DNA of 64,000 bases from assembly GCA_014706295.1 (NCBI GenBank), contig JACSVZ010000007.1, positions 62,818,441 through 62,882,440 on the forward strand, written 5' to 3'. The stretch is from Lycocorax pyrrhopterus obiensis (Eukaryota > Chordata > Aves > Passeriformes > Paradisaeidae). The notes beneath the pieces were generated by a model. The model did no database searches and was not told where the DNA came from. It worked only from the letters and a program-made list of their open reading frames with translations. Position 1 is the stretch's first letter. Each line of letters begins with the position of its first letter. This document shows positions 11,132 through 22,605 of this stretch, one piece after another. The translations under genes were made by a program, and so were the position numbers.

Positions 11132-12440
11132 TGCTTGTTCTGATGGGATATTTTATATGTCTGAGGGCGATTTGGGATGCTGGAGGGATTAGGAGTGGTT
11201 GCTGTGGGTCTGAACAGTCGTGGGGAGAGTGGGAGGCACTGGGAGCCGTGGAGCAGCTCCGCCTGCCTCTGCAGCAGCCTGGCTCTGCTCCCTTCTCCAG
11301 AAGATGGATGTCCCCATGGAATTATCTCTATTCCAAGCCTCCAACTCCCTCCTGAACTCTCCCTTTCTGCAGCCACTGTCAGAGCTCTCCTGCTGAATCC
11401 AGATGAGCTCTGTTGGGTCTGGGGACATCGCTGTGCTCAGACGGTTTGTTCACGGATACCCCTCAGCCAGGATTCTGCACCTGGATCTGAGGAAATCAGG
11501 ATGGAGGGGAAAGTGCTGGGACGGCTTTTCTGTGTCTGTGTGAGGGAAAGGTTCAGCCTCTTCCTTTAAATTCTGCACCCAGCACATCTTCCTCCAGCAG
11601 CTCCTTTCTCCTGCAGGGAGCTGGGAAGCCACATCAGCTCCCAGCCCTCCCGCCTTTGTGTTTTAATCCATTTTGTGTTTATTCCACCTCCTTCAGAGCT
11701 CAGGGTGTCACCGAGACGCGGCACAGCTCGGATAACTGGGAACGCGGGATGAGGGTGCCCTGTGTGTCCGTGGAATTCCCAAAAAGTGGAAACTCTGGCA
11801 CATGTGCTGCTGTTCCTGGTGTGGTTTGTGCTCCATAAATCCAATCCCCATGAGGTGTCCCCTGGTGCAGCTCAGCCAAGAGTCCCCCAGCTGTGAGAGC
11901 CTTTCTCCTGCAGCAGCTTTTTGGCTTTTCCAGCTGGAATGGGCTCCATTAAATCATTTTCCAGTCAACTCCAGATGTTGGTACTGAAGAAACCCCAGTT
12001 ATTCCCTATCCTAAATACAGGGAATATCTGTGGGTGCATCTGCTGGTAAATATTTACCAATATTTACCTGATAAACTTTGTAATGGGGAGGTTAAGACAT
12101 GTCAGGGCACGATGTACTGAATGCCTGAATTGTGGAATGGCTGCCGTGGCCTCTGGAGCGATGCAGGGAAGAGCTGGCTGAGACCTGAGGAAAAATATGT
12201 AAATACTCAAATAATCAGAAAAAACAGTAATGAGAACTGGGGGTTTATCCCTCTGCAGGAGGTCTTGTAAGCCTGACTCTCTTGGGGTGAAAATCAGAAG
12301 AGAGGGTGATGATGCAGAGCTGCGCTGCTTGGGACAGGGACTGGGGTTTCCTCCAGCCTTGGAAGTCCGTAAATGTTGGATTCTGGGGGTGAAACTGGTG
12401 GATCCTGGTGCAGAAATTGTGGGATGGGTTCCCATATTGT
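11132..12440. other. Unassigned non-coding stretch
   Basis: No gene or repeat recognised. The only local feature is a short repeat 'aatatttaccaatatttacc' near 12045-12070. Frames up to 130 codons lack recognisable motifs. Confidence 0.4.
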
Positions 12441-12461
12441 GAGAAAGAAAGAAAGAAAGAG
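12441..12461. repeat. (GAAA)n microsatellite
   Basis: Five units of 'gaaa' in a row ('gagaaagaaagaaagaaaga'), just upstream of a CR1 tail. Confidence 0.85.
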
Positions 12462-12488
12462 CTTTTGACAGGTTGGTAGCACCAAAGG

Positions 12489-12661
12489 CACAGGGTGCCA
12501 GAGAAGCTGTGGCTGCCCCTGGATCCCTGGAAGTGTCCAAGGCCGGGTTGGACGGGGCTTGGAGCAACCTGGGATAGTGGGAAGTGTCCCTGCCCATGGC
12601 AGGGGTGGAATGGGATGGGATTTAAGATGTTTGCCTACCCAAACCATTGTGGGATTCTGTG
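12489..12661 (+). mobile_element. CR1 LINE 3' end
   Basis: Common tail starting at 'cagggtgccagagaagctgt' and continuing through 'ggatccctggaagtgtccaa', 'gcaacctgggatagtgggaa', 'tgcccatggcaggggtggaa' to 'cctacccaaaccattgtggg'. It is 5' truncated at the 'cccagagaagctg' block. Confidence 0.9.
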
Positions 12662-12700
12662 ACGGTGGAGGTGGGAAGGCCGAAGGAATCTTTCTTGTGG

Positions 12701-13132
12701 AGAAATCCTGAGGAGAGCTCAAACTCTGCTGACTGAGGGCATTTTGGGCTTATCTGCTGGATTTTGAGCGCTGGGCCCTGAGGCCTTCCTGAACAAATTC
12801 AGGGATGGTGGCTGGATTATTCTGTTTTTTCTGAATGTCCTTTGTGGTGGAAACACAAAAATCCCCCAAATCTCTGCAGCCTCATGTCCAGGAGAAGTTT
12901 GTGGGCAAGGCCTCTGTCTCTTGGGTAGAAATCCCGAGGAGAGCCCTTCCTGAGGGCATTTTGGGCTCATCTGCCTGAATTTTGAGTGTTGTGCCCTGAG
13001 GGCTTCCTGAAGGAATTCAGGGGTGATGGTTGGAGTGTTCTGTTTGCTCTGAATGTCTCCTTGTGGTGAAAAGGTGAAAAACTCCCCAAATCTTTGCTGC
13101 CCAGGAGAAGTTTGAGGGCGAGGCCCCTCTCC
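12701..13132. repeat. Two-copy tandem duplication, about 226 bp
   Basis: Copy 1 begins 'agaaatcctgaggagagctc' at 12701; copy 2 begins 'agaaatcccgaggagagccc' at 12927. Shared blocks in order are 'ctgagggcattttgggct', 'ttttgag.gttg/ctgg.gccctgagg', 'cttcctgaa', 'attcagggatgg/ggtgatgg', 'tctgaatgtc', 'ccccaaatctttgc/ctgc' and 'ccaggagaagtttg'. Several small indels separate the copies. The region lies 40 bp downstream of a CR1 tail and does not itself look like CR1. No coding function can be inferred, although both copies are open on the minus strand. Confidence 0.88.
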
Positions 13133-15057
13133 GGTGATGTAACAGCTGCAGTCTGCTCCCAACATTAAATGTTATAAATGGGGCTGATGTAATTCCATTT
13201 CCCAAAGCCTCGGAGGCTGGCAATAATAAACAGAGCCTTTTAGGACCGGGTTATTGATGCAAAACAGTTCAGCTAAACCGGGTCGCTGAAGTGCAAATGT
13301 TTTATTCATGAGCTCCTTTCTCCCCACAAATCACCGCTGTCCACAGGCACAAACGTTCCCCATTCCCGGTGGCTCCACTCCTTGGGAAGAGCTCTGGCAG
13401 GAGCCAAAAGTGGCATTGCAGACCCATCCATCAGGGCAGGCAGTTGGTGATGTTGTTGTCTTCCAAATGGAGTTCATAATGGGCAAAGAGGTTTAATTAA
13501 TGCTGCAGAGTAATGGGTCTGTTTATAAAGAAATAATGTCCTATAAAATTAGGCACTGCCTGGTGAAATGTGCCTCCTAATGGCCGGGCTGGCGTTTTAA
13601 GTGAGCAGTAAATCACTTAAATATTAAGACCTTCTTGAGCAAGGGTAATAAAGCAAGAGATTTGGAAATGGGAGATACCAGTGCTTACAATTATCCCTTA
13701 AATAAAACATTTTTATAGTGATCATGGAGTTAATCGCCTCCTGGAGCAGACAGGTGAGAGAGGCAGGGGAAGATGGGTGGTGTTATCGCCTGCAGATAAA
13801 GGAATTTCGGTTGTGTTCTTGGAGTCCAGAGCCACCAGGGAGAAAATATCAACTTTTCCTGAACCCTTTTTCGATTCTTTTGATGAACAAATGCAAGCAG
13901 CTGTTGTTACACAGAAAAGGTGCTGATCAAAAATCTGATAGATCAAGACTATTCTCCAGGCAGTGCTCACGGAGCTGCGTGGCAGAACACAGGGATGATC
14001 TATGAATATTGTTTTCAACCCCCTGCTCCGAATATTTGAAAATATTCTCAATCACCTCCATATTTTTAACTGCAACTCAGGCAAAAAAATGCTGAATTAC
14101 TGCTTTACAACTCGGGTAAAATCAGGTTTTGCAGCCTTGCTGCAGTTCTGTTCACGGATGGGAAGGAGGCTGGAGGATCCAGGGCTCCTCTGCGAGAAGT
14201 TCGGGCGGTTTGGAAGGTAAAATGAGATTTTAATGAACTGAACGAGATCCAAATGATGGGGATGCTTTTCAAATTAAACACAGAAATTAATGGTCTGCAG
14301 AGGACACAAAGCAAAGATTTTTGTCCCAGGATGGGGAATTGTCACCAGGGCTTTTAAAGGATTGTGGGAAGGAGCATTCTCAGGTGGTTGGAGGCTCTTT
14401 GGAGGTGAAATCCACGTGAGATGTGTGACTTTGAGTGTCTGTTATCATGTGTGCATCTCCCCTTCATCAGCACAAATCCATGAAAAGCCCACCATGTGCA
14501 ATTCATAAAAGAGATTTTCCCTAGGAATGTTGGGATTTTCCTATTCAAAAGTCTCCCCAAGACACATCCGTAAGGCACCTCAAAGATTTTTTTTTTTTAA
14601 AAATAATTCAGCCCCAGAAAATAAGGAATTATACCTGATTTTGCATCAGCCGCTGAATTTGATGAATGAAGAATTGCTCTTGGTTCAGGATTCAGGGAAG
14701 TGAAATGTCTCTGAAGGCGAAAAATGGATCCCACTACGCTTTCATTGCTTATTTCATCATGTCTCACTGGAAAGATGAGCGGAATGTCAAAGCAACTTGG
14801 CATAAAAAGGATGGAGAGGTGAGGGGATGGATCCCATCCCTGGGGGTTGGGATGGGGATTTCCAGATTTTCCTGAAGTTTGGCTGTCAGAGACTCCGAAA
14901 AAAACCCCCAAAAAACCAAACCGAAAAAAAGGAAGGGAAAAATAAAAGCGAAAAGGGGGTGATGAATTCCACCCAGTCTGAGATGCATGGAAAGAATATC
15001 TCTTCCGGAATATCTTCCTTATTTTGTATGGAAATACTTCCTGTTGGGAATGGCACA
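13133..15057. other. Unassigned stretch with AT-rich core
   Basis: No gene or mobile element recognised. The part from 13490 to 13740 is listed separately as a candidate conserved segment. A run of nine T residues followed by AAAA lies near 14588-14605, and an A-rich run near 14895-14955 forms shadow frames. Confidence 0.4.
13490..13740. other. Candidate conserved non-coding segment
   Basis: AT-rich, repeat-free sequence with 'gaggtttaattaatgctgca', 'gtttataaagaaataatgtc', 'gtaaatcacttaaatattaa', 'agggtaataaagcaagagat' and 'tacaattatcccttaaataa'. The density of TAAT/ATTA and TTTATAAA-like words differs clearly from the GGAATTCC-rich surroundings. Enhancer function is inference; nothing here codes. 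Confidence 0.3.
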
Positions 15058-15154
15058 GGGTGGGATGGTTGGGATGTCCTGTGCAAGTCCAGGAGTTCGG
15101 TTTGGATGATCCCCGCGGGTCCCTTCCAGCTCAGGAGATTCCCTGATCCTATAA
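15058..15154 (+). mobile_element. CR1 LINE 3' end, second tail type
   Basis: Short tail: 'cagggtgggatggttgggat', 'gtcctgtgcaagtccaggag', 'gatccccgcgggtcccttcc', 'agctcaggagattccctgat'. It matches the copies at 6090-6327 and 21431-21668 but retains only the last ~100 bp. Confidence 0.8.
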
Positions 15155-17299
15155 ATTGATACAGGGGCGTTTTAGGAGCAGCTGTGTTTGGTTGCAGAGT
15201 CTCAGTTTGAGGTACTTTTATGGGCCAAAAATTCATTTCCAAACCACTTCCTCCATCAGTTCCCACTTGGAAATGCTCTAAAATGGAGGAAAACGTAGAT
15301 TCCAAAGCCCTGTTGTAAGGATCATTCCTGAAAACTGACAATTTCACAAGAAACAATGTTTTTCCTAAAAAAAGAAGTGCAGGGAAAAGATTTGGGACTG
15401 CTTGGGATTGAGCCTTGTGCCCGTTGCACGGAACCCCTGAGTTTTGGGATGGGAACTGGTCCATATCCCACCCCAATTCTGTTTATGGAATTAAAGTCCA
15501 GGTTAAAATAGGAGCTGACCCTTAGGAGTGCAGAAAAAACCCCTTGAGATGAGAGGGAAGAATTTCTTCTGATGCAGCCGAACTCTTCCCATCTCCTGCC
15601 CCACAAGGTCCTCGAGTTTAACTCCTCCAGGATTCCCCCAAAATAACCACGAAGGAGCTTTTTAGTGGGAACAGGGACTCGAGGAAGGTCTTTTTTGGGG
15701 TCTCCTGGGTAATTTGCATCTGGATTTCTCTTTTGACCAAGGAAGTTCCCCCCCGGATCATTTTATCCCGGAGAAGCTGCCAGGTGATGTTGGGAACACC
15801 TTGGGCTGTGTTTTCTCTGCAAACAAACTCGATTTGGGATGAACATTTCACGTCTTGGACCTTTTCTCCTTGGCAATCAGAGGACAGGGGAGCTGTGCCC
15901 TGCAATTCCCAGGAAAATCCCGCTGGGATCGGCATCTTCCCACCATGGATGTGCCAAGGGTGGTGTTCCCTGAGACTTTGCAGTGAGGAATATTTTTAAA
16001 GACCATTTTTTTCTCCCTTCAAGAGGTCAGGAATTCCCTGGACAGGAACACCGGGATGGAGAAGCTGCCAGAGCTGGGAAAATCCCCCGAAATCCCAGCA
16101 GCATCCAGAGGGCTGAAAAAAGGGAAATTCCTGGGAGGTCTTAGCAAGGGAAGAACAAAATTTTAATATTTTATCAAAGCTGGGATTTTATTCTGCCCTG
16201 GAAGCAGGAATTTGTCCCTTCCCACAGCCAGGAAAGGAATCCTGAGTGAGCCATCAACAGGAATTCCTCGTGGGACAGATCTCAGGTGCACTCATGGAAC
16301 GGGATCAGCTGGGATTTAATTCCCACTTGGATGGCAAGCAGAGAATTCAATTCCAAGAAGTTTTGCTCCAAGCATTTCCTTTCTGAAACAAAAAAAGGAA
16401 TTCAAGCTTCATTTCCTAACAATTCTAAATCCCAGAAAACCCCTTTGTTTTGGGAGGACCGAACAACTGCACGTAAAATTCCAGTTTTTTCCTTAGGAAA
16501 CGCATTTAATTCTTAAAAAATCAGAGGACAAATCAAATAATTTCAGAAATGGGATGGGACACATCAAAATTATTGAAGAGATTTGCCTAAAGAAAATATT
16601 CCTGACATTAAGTGGAGTTTGGAAAACGTTCAGACTCGGATGAAAACGCTCCTTGTCCAACACCAGCTCTGTGGAAAATTTCCAGGCAGAGAGAATTTGA
16701 GTGGAAAACCCCCCCAAACCCCACAAAACTTTCCAACAATGAACGTATTTCTAGGAAAATGATTGGAAACAATAAATTTTTGGTGGGAATATTTAGGGCT
16801 GGCTCAGGTGCAGGTGATGTGGCCATCACCATCCATCAAATATTGGATTTTGGAGAAAATGGGTGGTGGAGGCTCCTTCAAAACTGCCAGGAGAAAATTA
16901 TTGATGGGACAATTATTTATGGGATGCTGCTCTGTGGGGTTCTTGGAACAAGGGACAGGCCAGGCCCAGTTTGGGGTAGAAAAATTGGTCTGAATCTCAT
17001 CTCGAGCAGATGTTTTTTGCAGCTGAGATGGGGGAAAATGTGTACAAAAGGAGATTTATTTCAATACCTTTTTACACTCATTTCATAATGGCAGCATTTT
17101 ATCTTTTTTACATTGATTTATGGGCACCGAGGCGGAACAGAGGAGTCAGAAAAAAGGCAATTAATGAATCAAGAAAAAAACCCTTCAAGAAAACGCTTTG
17201 AGATAAAATAAAAATGGGGGAAAAAAAAGAGAGAAAAAGCTGAAGGAAGGGGGGGGATAATTGATGGTTCCATTTTAACATAATGTTATTTCTGGGTGG
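15155..17299. other. Unassigned non-coding stretch
   Basis: No gene or mobile element recognised in about 2.1 kb. Composition becomes increasingly A/T rich from 16400 onward with many 'aaaattt' words. The segment 17035-17170, with 'ttcataatggcagcatttta', appears single copy. Confidence 0.45.
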
Positions 17300-17345
17300 T
17301 TTTTTTCTCTTTTTTTCCCTTTTTTTTTTTTTTTTTTTATTCTCT
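17300..17345. repeat. Polypyrimidine tract
   Basis: An almost pure T/C run of about 45 bp ending in around 18 consecutive T residues. It could be the inverted poly(A) of a retrocopy, but no retrocopied gene flanks it. It may also adopt triplex structures; both ideas are inference. Confidence 0.8.
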
Positions 17346-17560
17346 AATGTGTTATTTACTGCCTGCTTTGGAGCTGACAGCAAATAAACAGCATTTGCAA
17401 TATAACATCATTAGCACCCCGATGCACTTGCTCATCCCACTCGGCTGTCAAATTCCAACTGCATCCAACATCCATCACCGTCGGCGCCGATGGAGCCGGG
17501 CTTTAATCAGCTCTGGGCTTTAATTACCTGATGGCAAAGTTAAAGCCAAGTGACAGCTCC
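17346..17560. other. Candidate conserved non-coding segment
   Basis: Repeat-free block with 'ctgacagcaaataaacagca', 'tttgcaatataacatcatta', 'gctgtcaaattccaactgca', 'gggctttaatcagctctggg' and 'ctttaattacctgatggcaa'. It contains a forkhead-like 'aataaaca', TGACAG/CTGTCA (TALE-homeodomain-like) words and TAATTA. The motif mixture is suggestive of an enhancer, which is inference only. Confidence 0.3.
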
Positions 17561-17851
17561 TGGGGAAGCAGCAAAGCCACCGAAGCGTTTGGGGACCGAC
17601 TGCCAGGTGGGAAATGCTGCTGGGTTTGGGATTTTAGTGCTGGGTTTGGGCTTGGAAAGTTTGGCAGGATAGGGGGGAGAGGGAGAGGAAATGCTGGAGG
17701 AAAGAGGGAAATCTGGAAGTGGTGGGCGTCTGCTGGGTGGGTGTTTTATGGGAGATGGAATTATTGAGCAAATCTGCTGCTGGATGTGCTGCTCTGTTGG
17801 GAATTCCTCTGGATTGAATCCAGAGGGATGAAAACATGGTTTGAGTTGGGC
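17561..17851. other. Unassigned non-coding stretch
   Basis: G-rich single-copy-looking sequence between the AT-rich block and an inverted CR1. No gene or motif can be supported. Confidence 0.35.
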
Positions 17852-18122
17852 TGATCAGGGAATTGCTGAGGTTGGAAAAGACTTTTATCAGTGAGTCCAA
17901 CCCATGCCTTATCCCCACCTTGTCCCCAGCCCAGAGCACTGATTGACACCTCCAGGAATTCCTTGGACACCTCCAGGGATGGGCACTCCAAACCTCCCTG
18001 GGCAGCCCCTGCCAAGGCCTGAGCACCCTTTCCATGGGGAAATTCCTGCTGATGTCCACCCTGAGCCTCCCCTGGCCCAGCCTGAGGCCGTTCCTTCTCC
18101 TCCTGTCCCTGTTCACAGAGGG
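17852..18122 (-). mobile_element. CR1 LINE fragment with ORF2 C-terminus, inverted
   Basis: Reverse complement of a CR1 3' region. The right part translates on the minus strand to residues like 'NGLRLGQGRLRVDISRNFPM', the conserved C-terminal segment of CR1 ORF2 (canonical form: R-R-N-S-L-K/R-L...G-R-x-R-x-D). The left part is the tail: 'ctgaggttggaaaagacttt' and 'agtgagtccaacccatgcct'. The coding part is interrupted by frame changes. It ends in the older 'gagtccaaccc' type 3' end, unlike the abundant 'cccaaaccattc' type. Confidence 0.85.
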
Positions 18123-18494
18123 GAAAACGCTGCTTCCAGTGAAATTCAACTTCTACAACTGCTGAAAAAGTTGGGAAAGGTTTCCAGCTGCTTTTCCAGC
18201 ATGAAGCTGGAACCACTTGGTGAAATAAAGCTGCCTTCAAGGGAAAAAAATGGCATTTTCTAGAGAACTTTTATAAGAAATCGCCTGTTAATTGTCACCA
18301 CTATAAACTGCACTGCTTAAATCATCTTCCAGTTGCACTTTTTTCGTGAGCTGTTCATGCCCTGGAACTAAAAAGGCTCTGCCTCGATGAGCTGGGTCTT
18401 GGAGATGGTAAATTAAAGCTGGATTTAACCTTTGCCACCGGAGTGTCTGTGGCTCCATTTAAATCTGTGTCTCTCCCGCGTTAATTTATCCATA
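18123..18494. other. Candidate conserved non-coding segment
   Basis: Between two CR1 pieces lies about 370 bp of unrelated sequence. From about 18255 to 18490 it is AT-rich and repeat-free: 'gcctgttaattgtcaccact', 'ctgcttaaatcatcttccag', 'ggtaaattaaagctggattt' and 'tccatttaaatctgtgtctc'. It has no coding potential. It may be conserved regulatory DNA (inference from composition). Confidence 0.25.
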
Positions 18495-18722
18495 GGACAA
18501 GAGGGAGTGGCTTTGAACTGAAAGAGGGTGGGTTCAGATCAAAAATTGGGAAGGAATTCCTGGCTGTGAGGGTGGGGAGGCCCTGGAATAGAATTCCCAG
18601 AGAAGCTGTGCCTGCACCTGGATCCCTGGAAGTGTCCAAGGCCAGGCTGGACGGGATTGGAGCAGCCTGGGACAGTGGAAGGGGATGAACTTTAAGGTCT
18701 TTTCCAACCTAAACCATTCAAT
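18495..18722 (+). mobile_element. CR1 LINE 3' end with internal deletion
   Basis: Common tail from 'aggacaagagggagtggctt' through 'aaggaattcctggctgtgag', 'cccagagaagctgtgcctgc' and 'agcagcctgggacagtggaa', then directly 'ggggatgaactttaaggtct' and 'tttccaacctaaaccattca'. The block 'ggtgtccctgcccatggcag' present in other copies is missing, so the 3' UTR palindrome is deleted here. Confidence 0.9.
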
Positions 18723-20097
18723 GCCAGCTAAAGGGGAGCTGGTGTCGACATTTGCAAGTTGGCATTACTTAGATACGCTCCCAGTTCAGTAAATATCAGG
18801 AATAACCTTTTTTTTCTTCTATTTTTAATGTATTTTTACCAAATCCAGGAGTTTTCTGTTTCTGGCTGGGCATTACTGGAAGTAGGTGGAGCACCCACGT
18901 CTCCTGCTTTGGGATCTGTGCCTTGTTCCCTCTGCAGCTTTTCCTTGCCTGACATTCCCAAACACGGCTTTCCTGGGAAGGCAGCAGCAGGAGAAGGCTC
19001 CAAGGTCGGTGTTCTCAGGTCCCTTCACGCCCCACGGCTTTGCAGCAGCTCCTCCGGCTGCTCTGGGAATTTTGTGGGGTGGAAAAGTGGGAATGAGAAG
19101 GAGCAGAGTCTCTTGTGTCCCTCCTGGAGCAGGCTCGAGGTGTTTCCTGGTGGCTTGGGCCTGGCCTCACTGTGAGATTTGGGATGGCGTAATTCCACAT
19201 TCCGGGATTTTGGGTGGATATGAGCTGATGGGTCACCCTATTTTCCATAGCAGCTCCTCAGTGATGGGATCCTTCTCGCTTTTAAAGGCAACTGGTGGGG
19301 GGAAATTGTACTGGAGGGGAAAAAAATTCTAAAAATAAAGGATTTGGTCATTTTGGTGCAGAGTTGTTTTTCATGAGGCTTTTTCCTGTTCGGTTTAATG
19401 GGTAATTTCTCTGCCTGAACAAACCTATTGACTCAGCTCTTCAGATAATTACTGGATTTCACGTTGAAAAGCCTTCATACAAATACTATTAAAAAAAAAA
19501 AATTAAAAAATAAATTCCAAAAGAACAAAGACAAAGCAGCTCCGTGTTATTAATCAACGAGAGGAGAAGGGCGGATTGTTATGAAAACACAGCACCCACT
19601 CCTCCAGCTTCCCCAGAGCACCAGATGGTGCAACATTTGTGGAGACAGATCTTCCCCAAACACGGATTAACCATTCCGAGCTCCCAGCTCCGGCTTTTTC
19701 GAAACAGGCAGGGAAAGGCTGGGCAGCAAACGGCTCTTGGACAGGCAGCAGGAACAGCTGAAGGTGTCCTTGGCTTAATGCGAGTGACTTTGTGTTCCGT
19801 GCAGATTTATGTTCCCGGCTCTCGGCGTGCCAGGCTCGGTGCTTCTTCCCGGAGATAGAGAGGGACGCTACGGATGTGTTGGACTGAGCCCAGCATAAAT
19901 CACACCCCCGATCACACTCCACTCGCTGGGGGTTGTGTTTGCAATGCAAAACTGGGGGCTCTGCCGGGCACGTGCTGCTGCTGGCGATGGGATGCTGCTC
20001 CGGAGAGAAGGGGAAGGAAAAAGTGAAGCCAAATGTGATTTGTGATCCCTGTAATTGCCCTGGCCCGAGGCTGACCCACAGTCCCAGAGGATTTACA
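18723..20097. other. Unassigned non-coding stretch
   Basis: No gene or mobile element recognised. An A-rich run lies at 19489-19515. A frame of 268 codons on the minus strand (19554-20360) is the longest in the window, but its first ~90 codons are the antisense of the CR1 tail at 20098-20370 and the rest has no recognisable domain. Confidence 0.45.
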
Positions 20098-20370
20098 AGG
20101 GCGTGGAGTGACAGGGCAAAGGGGAATGGCTTCAGAGTGACAGAGAGTTGGTTTAGGTGGGATATTGGGAAGGAATTCCTGGCTGGGAGGGTGGGGAGGC
20201 CCTGGAATAGAATTCCCAGGGAAGCTGTGGCTGCCCCTGGATCCCTGGAAGTGTCCAAGGCCAGGCTGGACGGGGCTTGGAGCAGCCTGGGACAGTGGGA
20301 GGTGTCCCTGCCCATGGCACTGGATGGGATGGGATTTAAGCCCCTTCCAACCCAAAGCATTCCAGGATTT
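20098..20370 (+). mobile_element. CR1 LINE 3' end
   Basis: Well-preserved common tail: 'ggggaatggcttcagagtga', 'gatattgggaaggaattcct', 'gaagctgtggctgcccctgg', 'gcagcctgggacagtgggag', 'ccccttccaacccaaagcat'. The start of the hairpin block is kept but its right arm is partly lost ('tgcccatggcactggatggg'). Confidence 0.92.
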
Positions 20371-21430
20371 TATTCCAAAAGAACAGCTCTCCTGTTGAGC
20401 AGCTGCATAAAGACCTGCAGGACTCTCAGAGGTGCCCGAGTCTTTTTTCTCCCATATCCAGTGGGATTTTTTGGTGCAGTGTGGAGGGCTGCACTGCTCC
20501 TGCAAATCAACCCCCTGGGTCCCTCTTGAATCCCTCGATTTGGGGGTTTCATGGGAAAAGACTCTGGAATGTTCCAGACCTAATCCACTTCTGGAGTTCT
20601 GCATAATGGAATGGGCACAGGAGCTTTTGCCTGCCAGGTCCTGTGGTGCTCAGGGTCTCCCAGACCCTCAGCACTGACCATCATCCCAAACAAAGTTACA
20701 ATCTGAAGAGAGAAAGACCAAAGGAAAGGCAGAGTCCCTCAGACTTGCTGAGCCCACAATAGCAACTTTTCTTGAATATTTGAAGATAAACCAAAAAACC
20801 CCTTAATTTTCATTTACTGTTTTCACTCGCTGTCCCAAAAGCCAGGATTGGGGAGTTAAAAACACACCAAAATCCCCGAAACGAAGCTGACAGGCAACGA
20901 AAGAGGCCACGATCCATTTTTCCTCTCCGGCTCTTGAGAGAATGAAGGGAAAAGTGTATTTATTCCTCCATTTCTCGGGGGGACTTCCCGAAGTTATTAG
21001 AATCTGCCTTATTAAATAATTGAGCAGCCTTGTCATAAAGTGACTTCTCCTCCCCATCCATCACAGAGATGTGCAGAAAATGGCCTGACAAGGAACATTT
21101 GCTGGGAAAGCTTCAGGGCCCATTAACTCTTGTCACCACCAAAGTGATGAAGGGACCAGAACCTGATCCTTTTTCCTACCTGGTTTGTAAATATTCCAGT
21201 GACGGATCCTCCATCCTCCTCCAGGGTGAGGGTAAATGGGGAGTGGTGGGGCGTGGAGAGGATAAAGATGCTCCTCTGTCATGCCGGAGAGCGTCTCAGG
21301 AGTTCCCCATGGATGGGCCACTCTGGGAATCTGCCTCAAGGCACTTCCTGTCTGGTATCCCAAATTTTTTGTTCCCACATTTGGGGAAGAGCCCCATCCT
21401 CATCAGGAACACCAGGATATCCTGTGCCAG
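20371..21430. other. Unassigned non-coding stretch
   Basis: About 1 kb without recognisable gene or repeat. AT-rich patch near 20960-21040 ('cttattaaataattgagcag') could be single-copy conserved sequence but is too short to argue for. Confidence 0.4.
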
Positions 21431-21668
21431 GGGAGGGTTAGGTGGGAGATCAGGAAAGGTTCTTCTCCCCGAGGGTGCTGGGCACTGCCCAGGCTCCCCA
21501 GGGAATGGGCACGGCCCCGAGGCTGCCAGAGCTCCAGGGGCGTTTGGACAGCGCTGCCAGGGATGCCCAGGGTGGGGTTGTTGGGGTGTCTGGGCAGGGC
21601 CAGGGGTTGGACTCCATGATCCTGATGGATCCCTTCCCACTCAGGATATTCCATGAGTCTCTGATTCC
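21431..21668 (+). mobile_element. CR1 LINE 3' end, second tail type
   Basis: Best example in the window of this tail: 'tgggcactgcccaggctccc', 'cagggaatgggcacggcccc', 'aggctgccagagctccaggg', 'gcgtttggacagcgctgcca', 'ttgttggggtgtctgggcag', 'ggttggactccatgatcctg' and 'tcccactcaggatattccat'. It is 5' truncated at 'gtgggagatcaggaaaggtt'. Confidence 0.92.
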
Positions 21669-22543
21669 TTGGTTTCTGTGGACATTTGGGTTCCACAGAA
21701 CCCAGTTTTGACCCACTGTGCCCCTGCTCATGCTGGAGTGTGAATTCCTCTCTCTTCCACAAAAAATCCTCCAGCACTGATATCCTGCCACCCACCCTCC
21801 CACAGCTCCCGATCCAGAAGGAATTTCCTGTGCAGAGCCAGAACCAGAGCTGCACCTTTCCTACCCTGATGTTCCACAGGCAGCTTGCCCAGGACAGGAG
21901 GATGTTGGGACCAGTTCTAAATCCATTTTAAACCCATCCTGGGAATTCTCCAACAGCAGCCAAACATTAAGGTCCAGCGATGGGATATTTGAGGCTGCTT
22001 AAAAACCCTTTTCTTCCTTCCTACCAGGACAATCCTGCAGGGAAGTGTTCCTTGAGCCAGCCAGGATCACGTTTTTGTTCCAGCTTCCAACGTCCTGTGC
22101 AGATGAAGCCCAGCCATGGAGGTGCTCAGGTGTTCCCTCCAGTGAAATCCATGGAATTGAGACATTCCTCGTGTCCCAGACCACCTCAGCCAGGCTGAAT
22201 CTCCAGAATTCCACCTGGAAGAAACCCGGGGTGGGATTTGTGGCTTCCTCACCCTGAGGTTCTCCCCTTGTGCCGTCGGACTGAAATCACAGCTTCGCTT
22301 TGCCTCAACCCCATCCAGGTTTATTCCAGTTCATTCCACAGCTGGGAATAAACCAAAGGAAAAGGCTGGTTAATACAATAAATGGGCATAAAATCATGAA
22401 GCAATTACAATTTAATGCGTCCATGGGAGTCTCGTCCCCAGGATTACCCCAGAAAAGTCTGATCCCTCTATTGGGTTCCCATCAGCTCCAGGTTGACGGC
22501 ACAGCCACAGCTTGGAGGAGATCCCAGGGAATTTGGGATCTGG
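21669..22543. other. Unassigned non-coding stretch
   Basis: No gene or mobile element recognised. Frames of 60-80 codons occur in several phases without domain content. Confidence 0.4.
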
Positions 22544-22605
22544 ATAATAATAACAACAACAATAACAACAACAACAACAACAACAATAATAATAATAATA
22601 ATAAT
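22544..22605. repeat. (AAC)n/(AAT)n compound microsatellite
   Basis: About 20 trinucleotide units, mixing 'aac' in the centre with 'aat' at both ends. In one plus frame this gives a run of more than 20 asparagine codons, which is a repeat artefact rather than a protein. Likely length-polymorphic. Confidence 0.95.

Noticed and set aside
19554..20360. Longest open frame of the window, 268 codons on the minus strand
   Set aside because: Its first third is antisense CR1 tail and the remainder has no domain, no splice context and competing frames on both strands.
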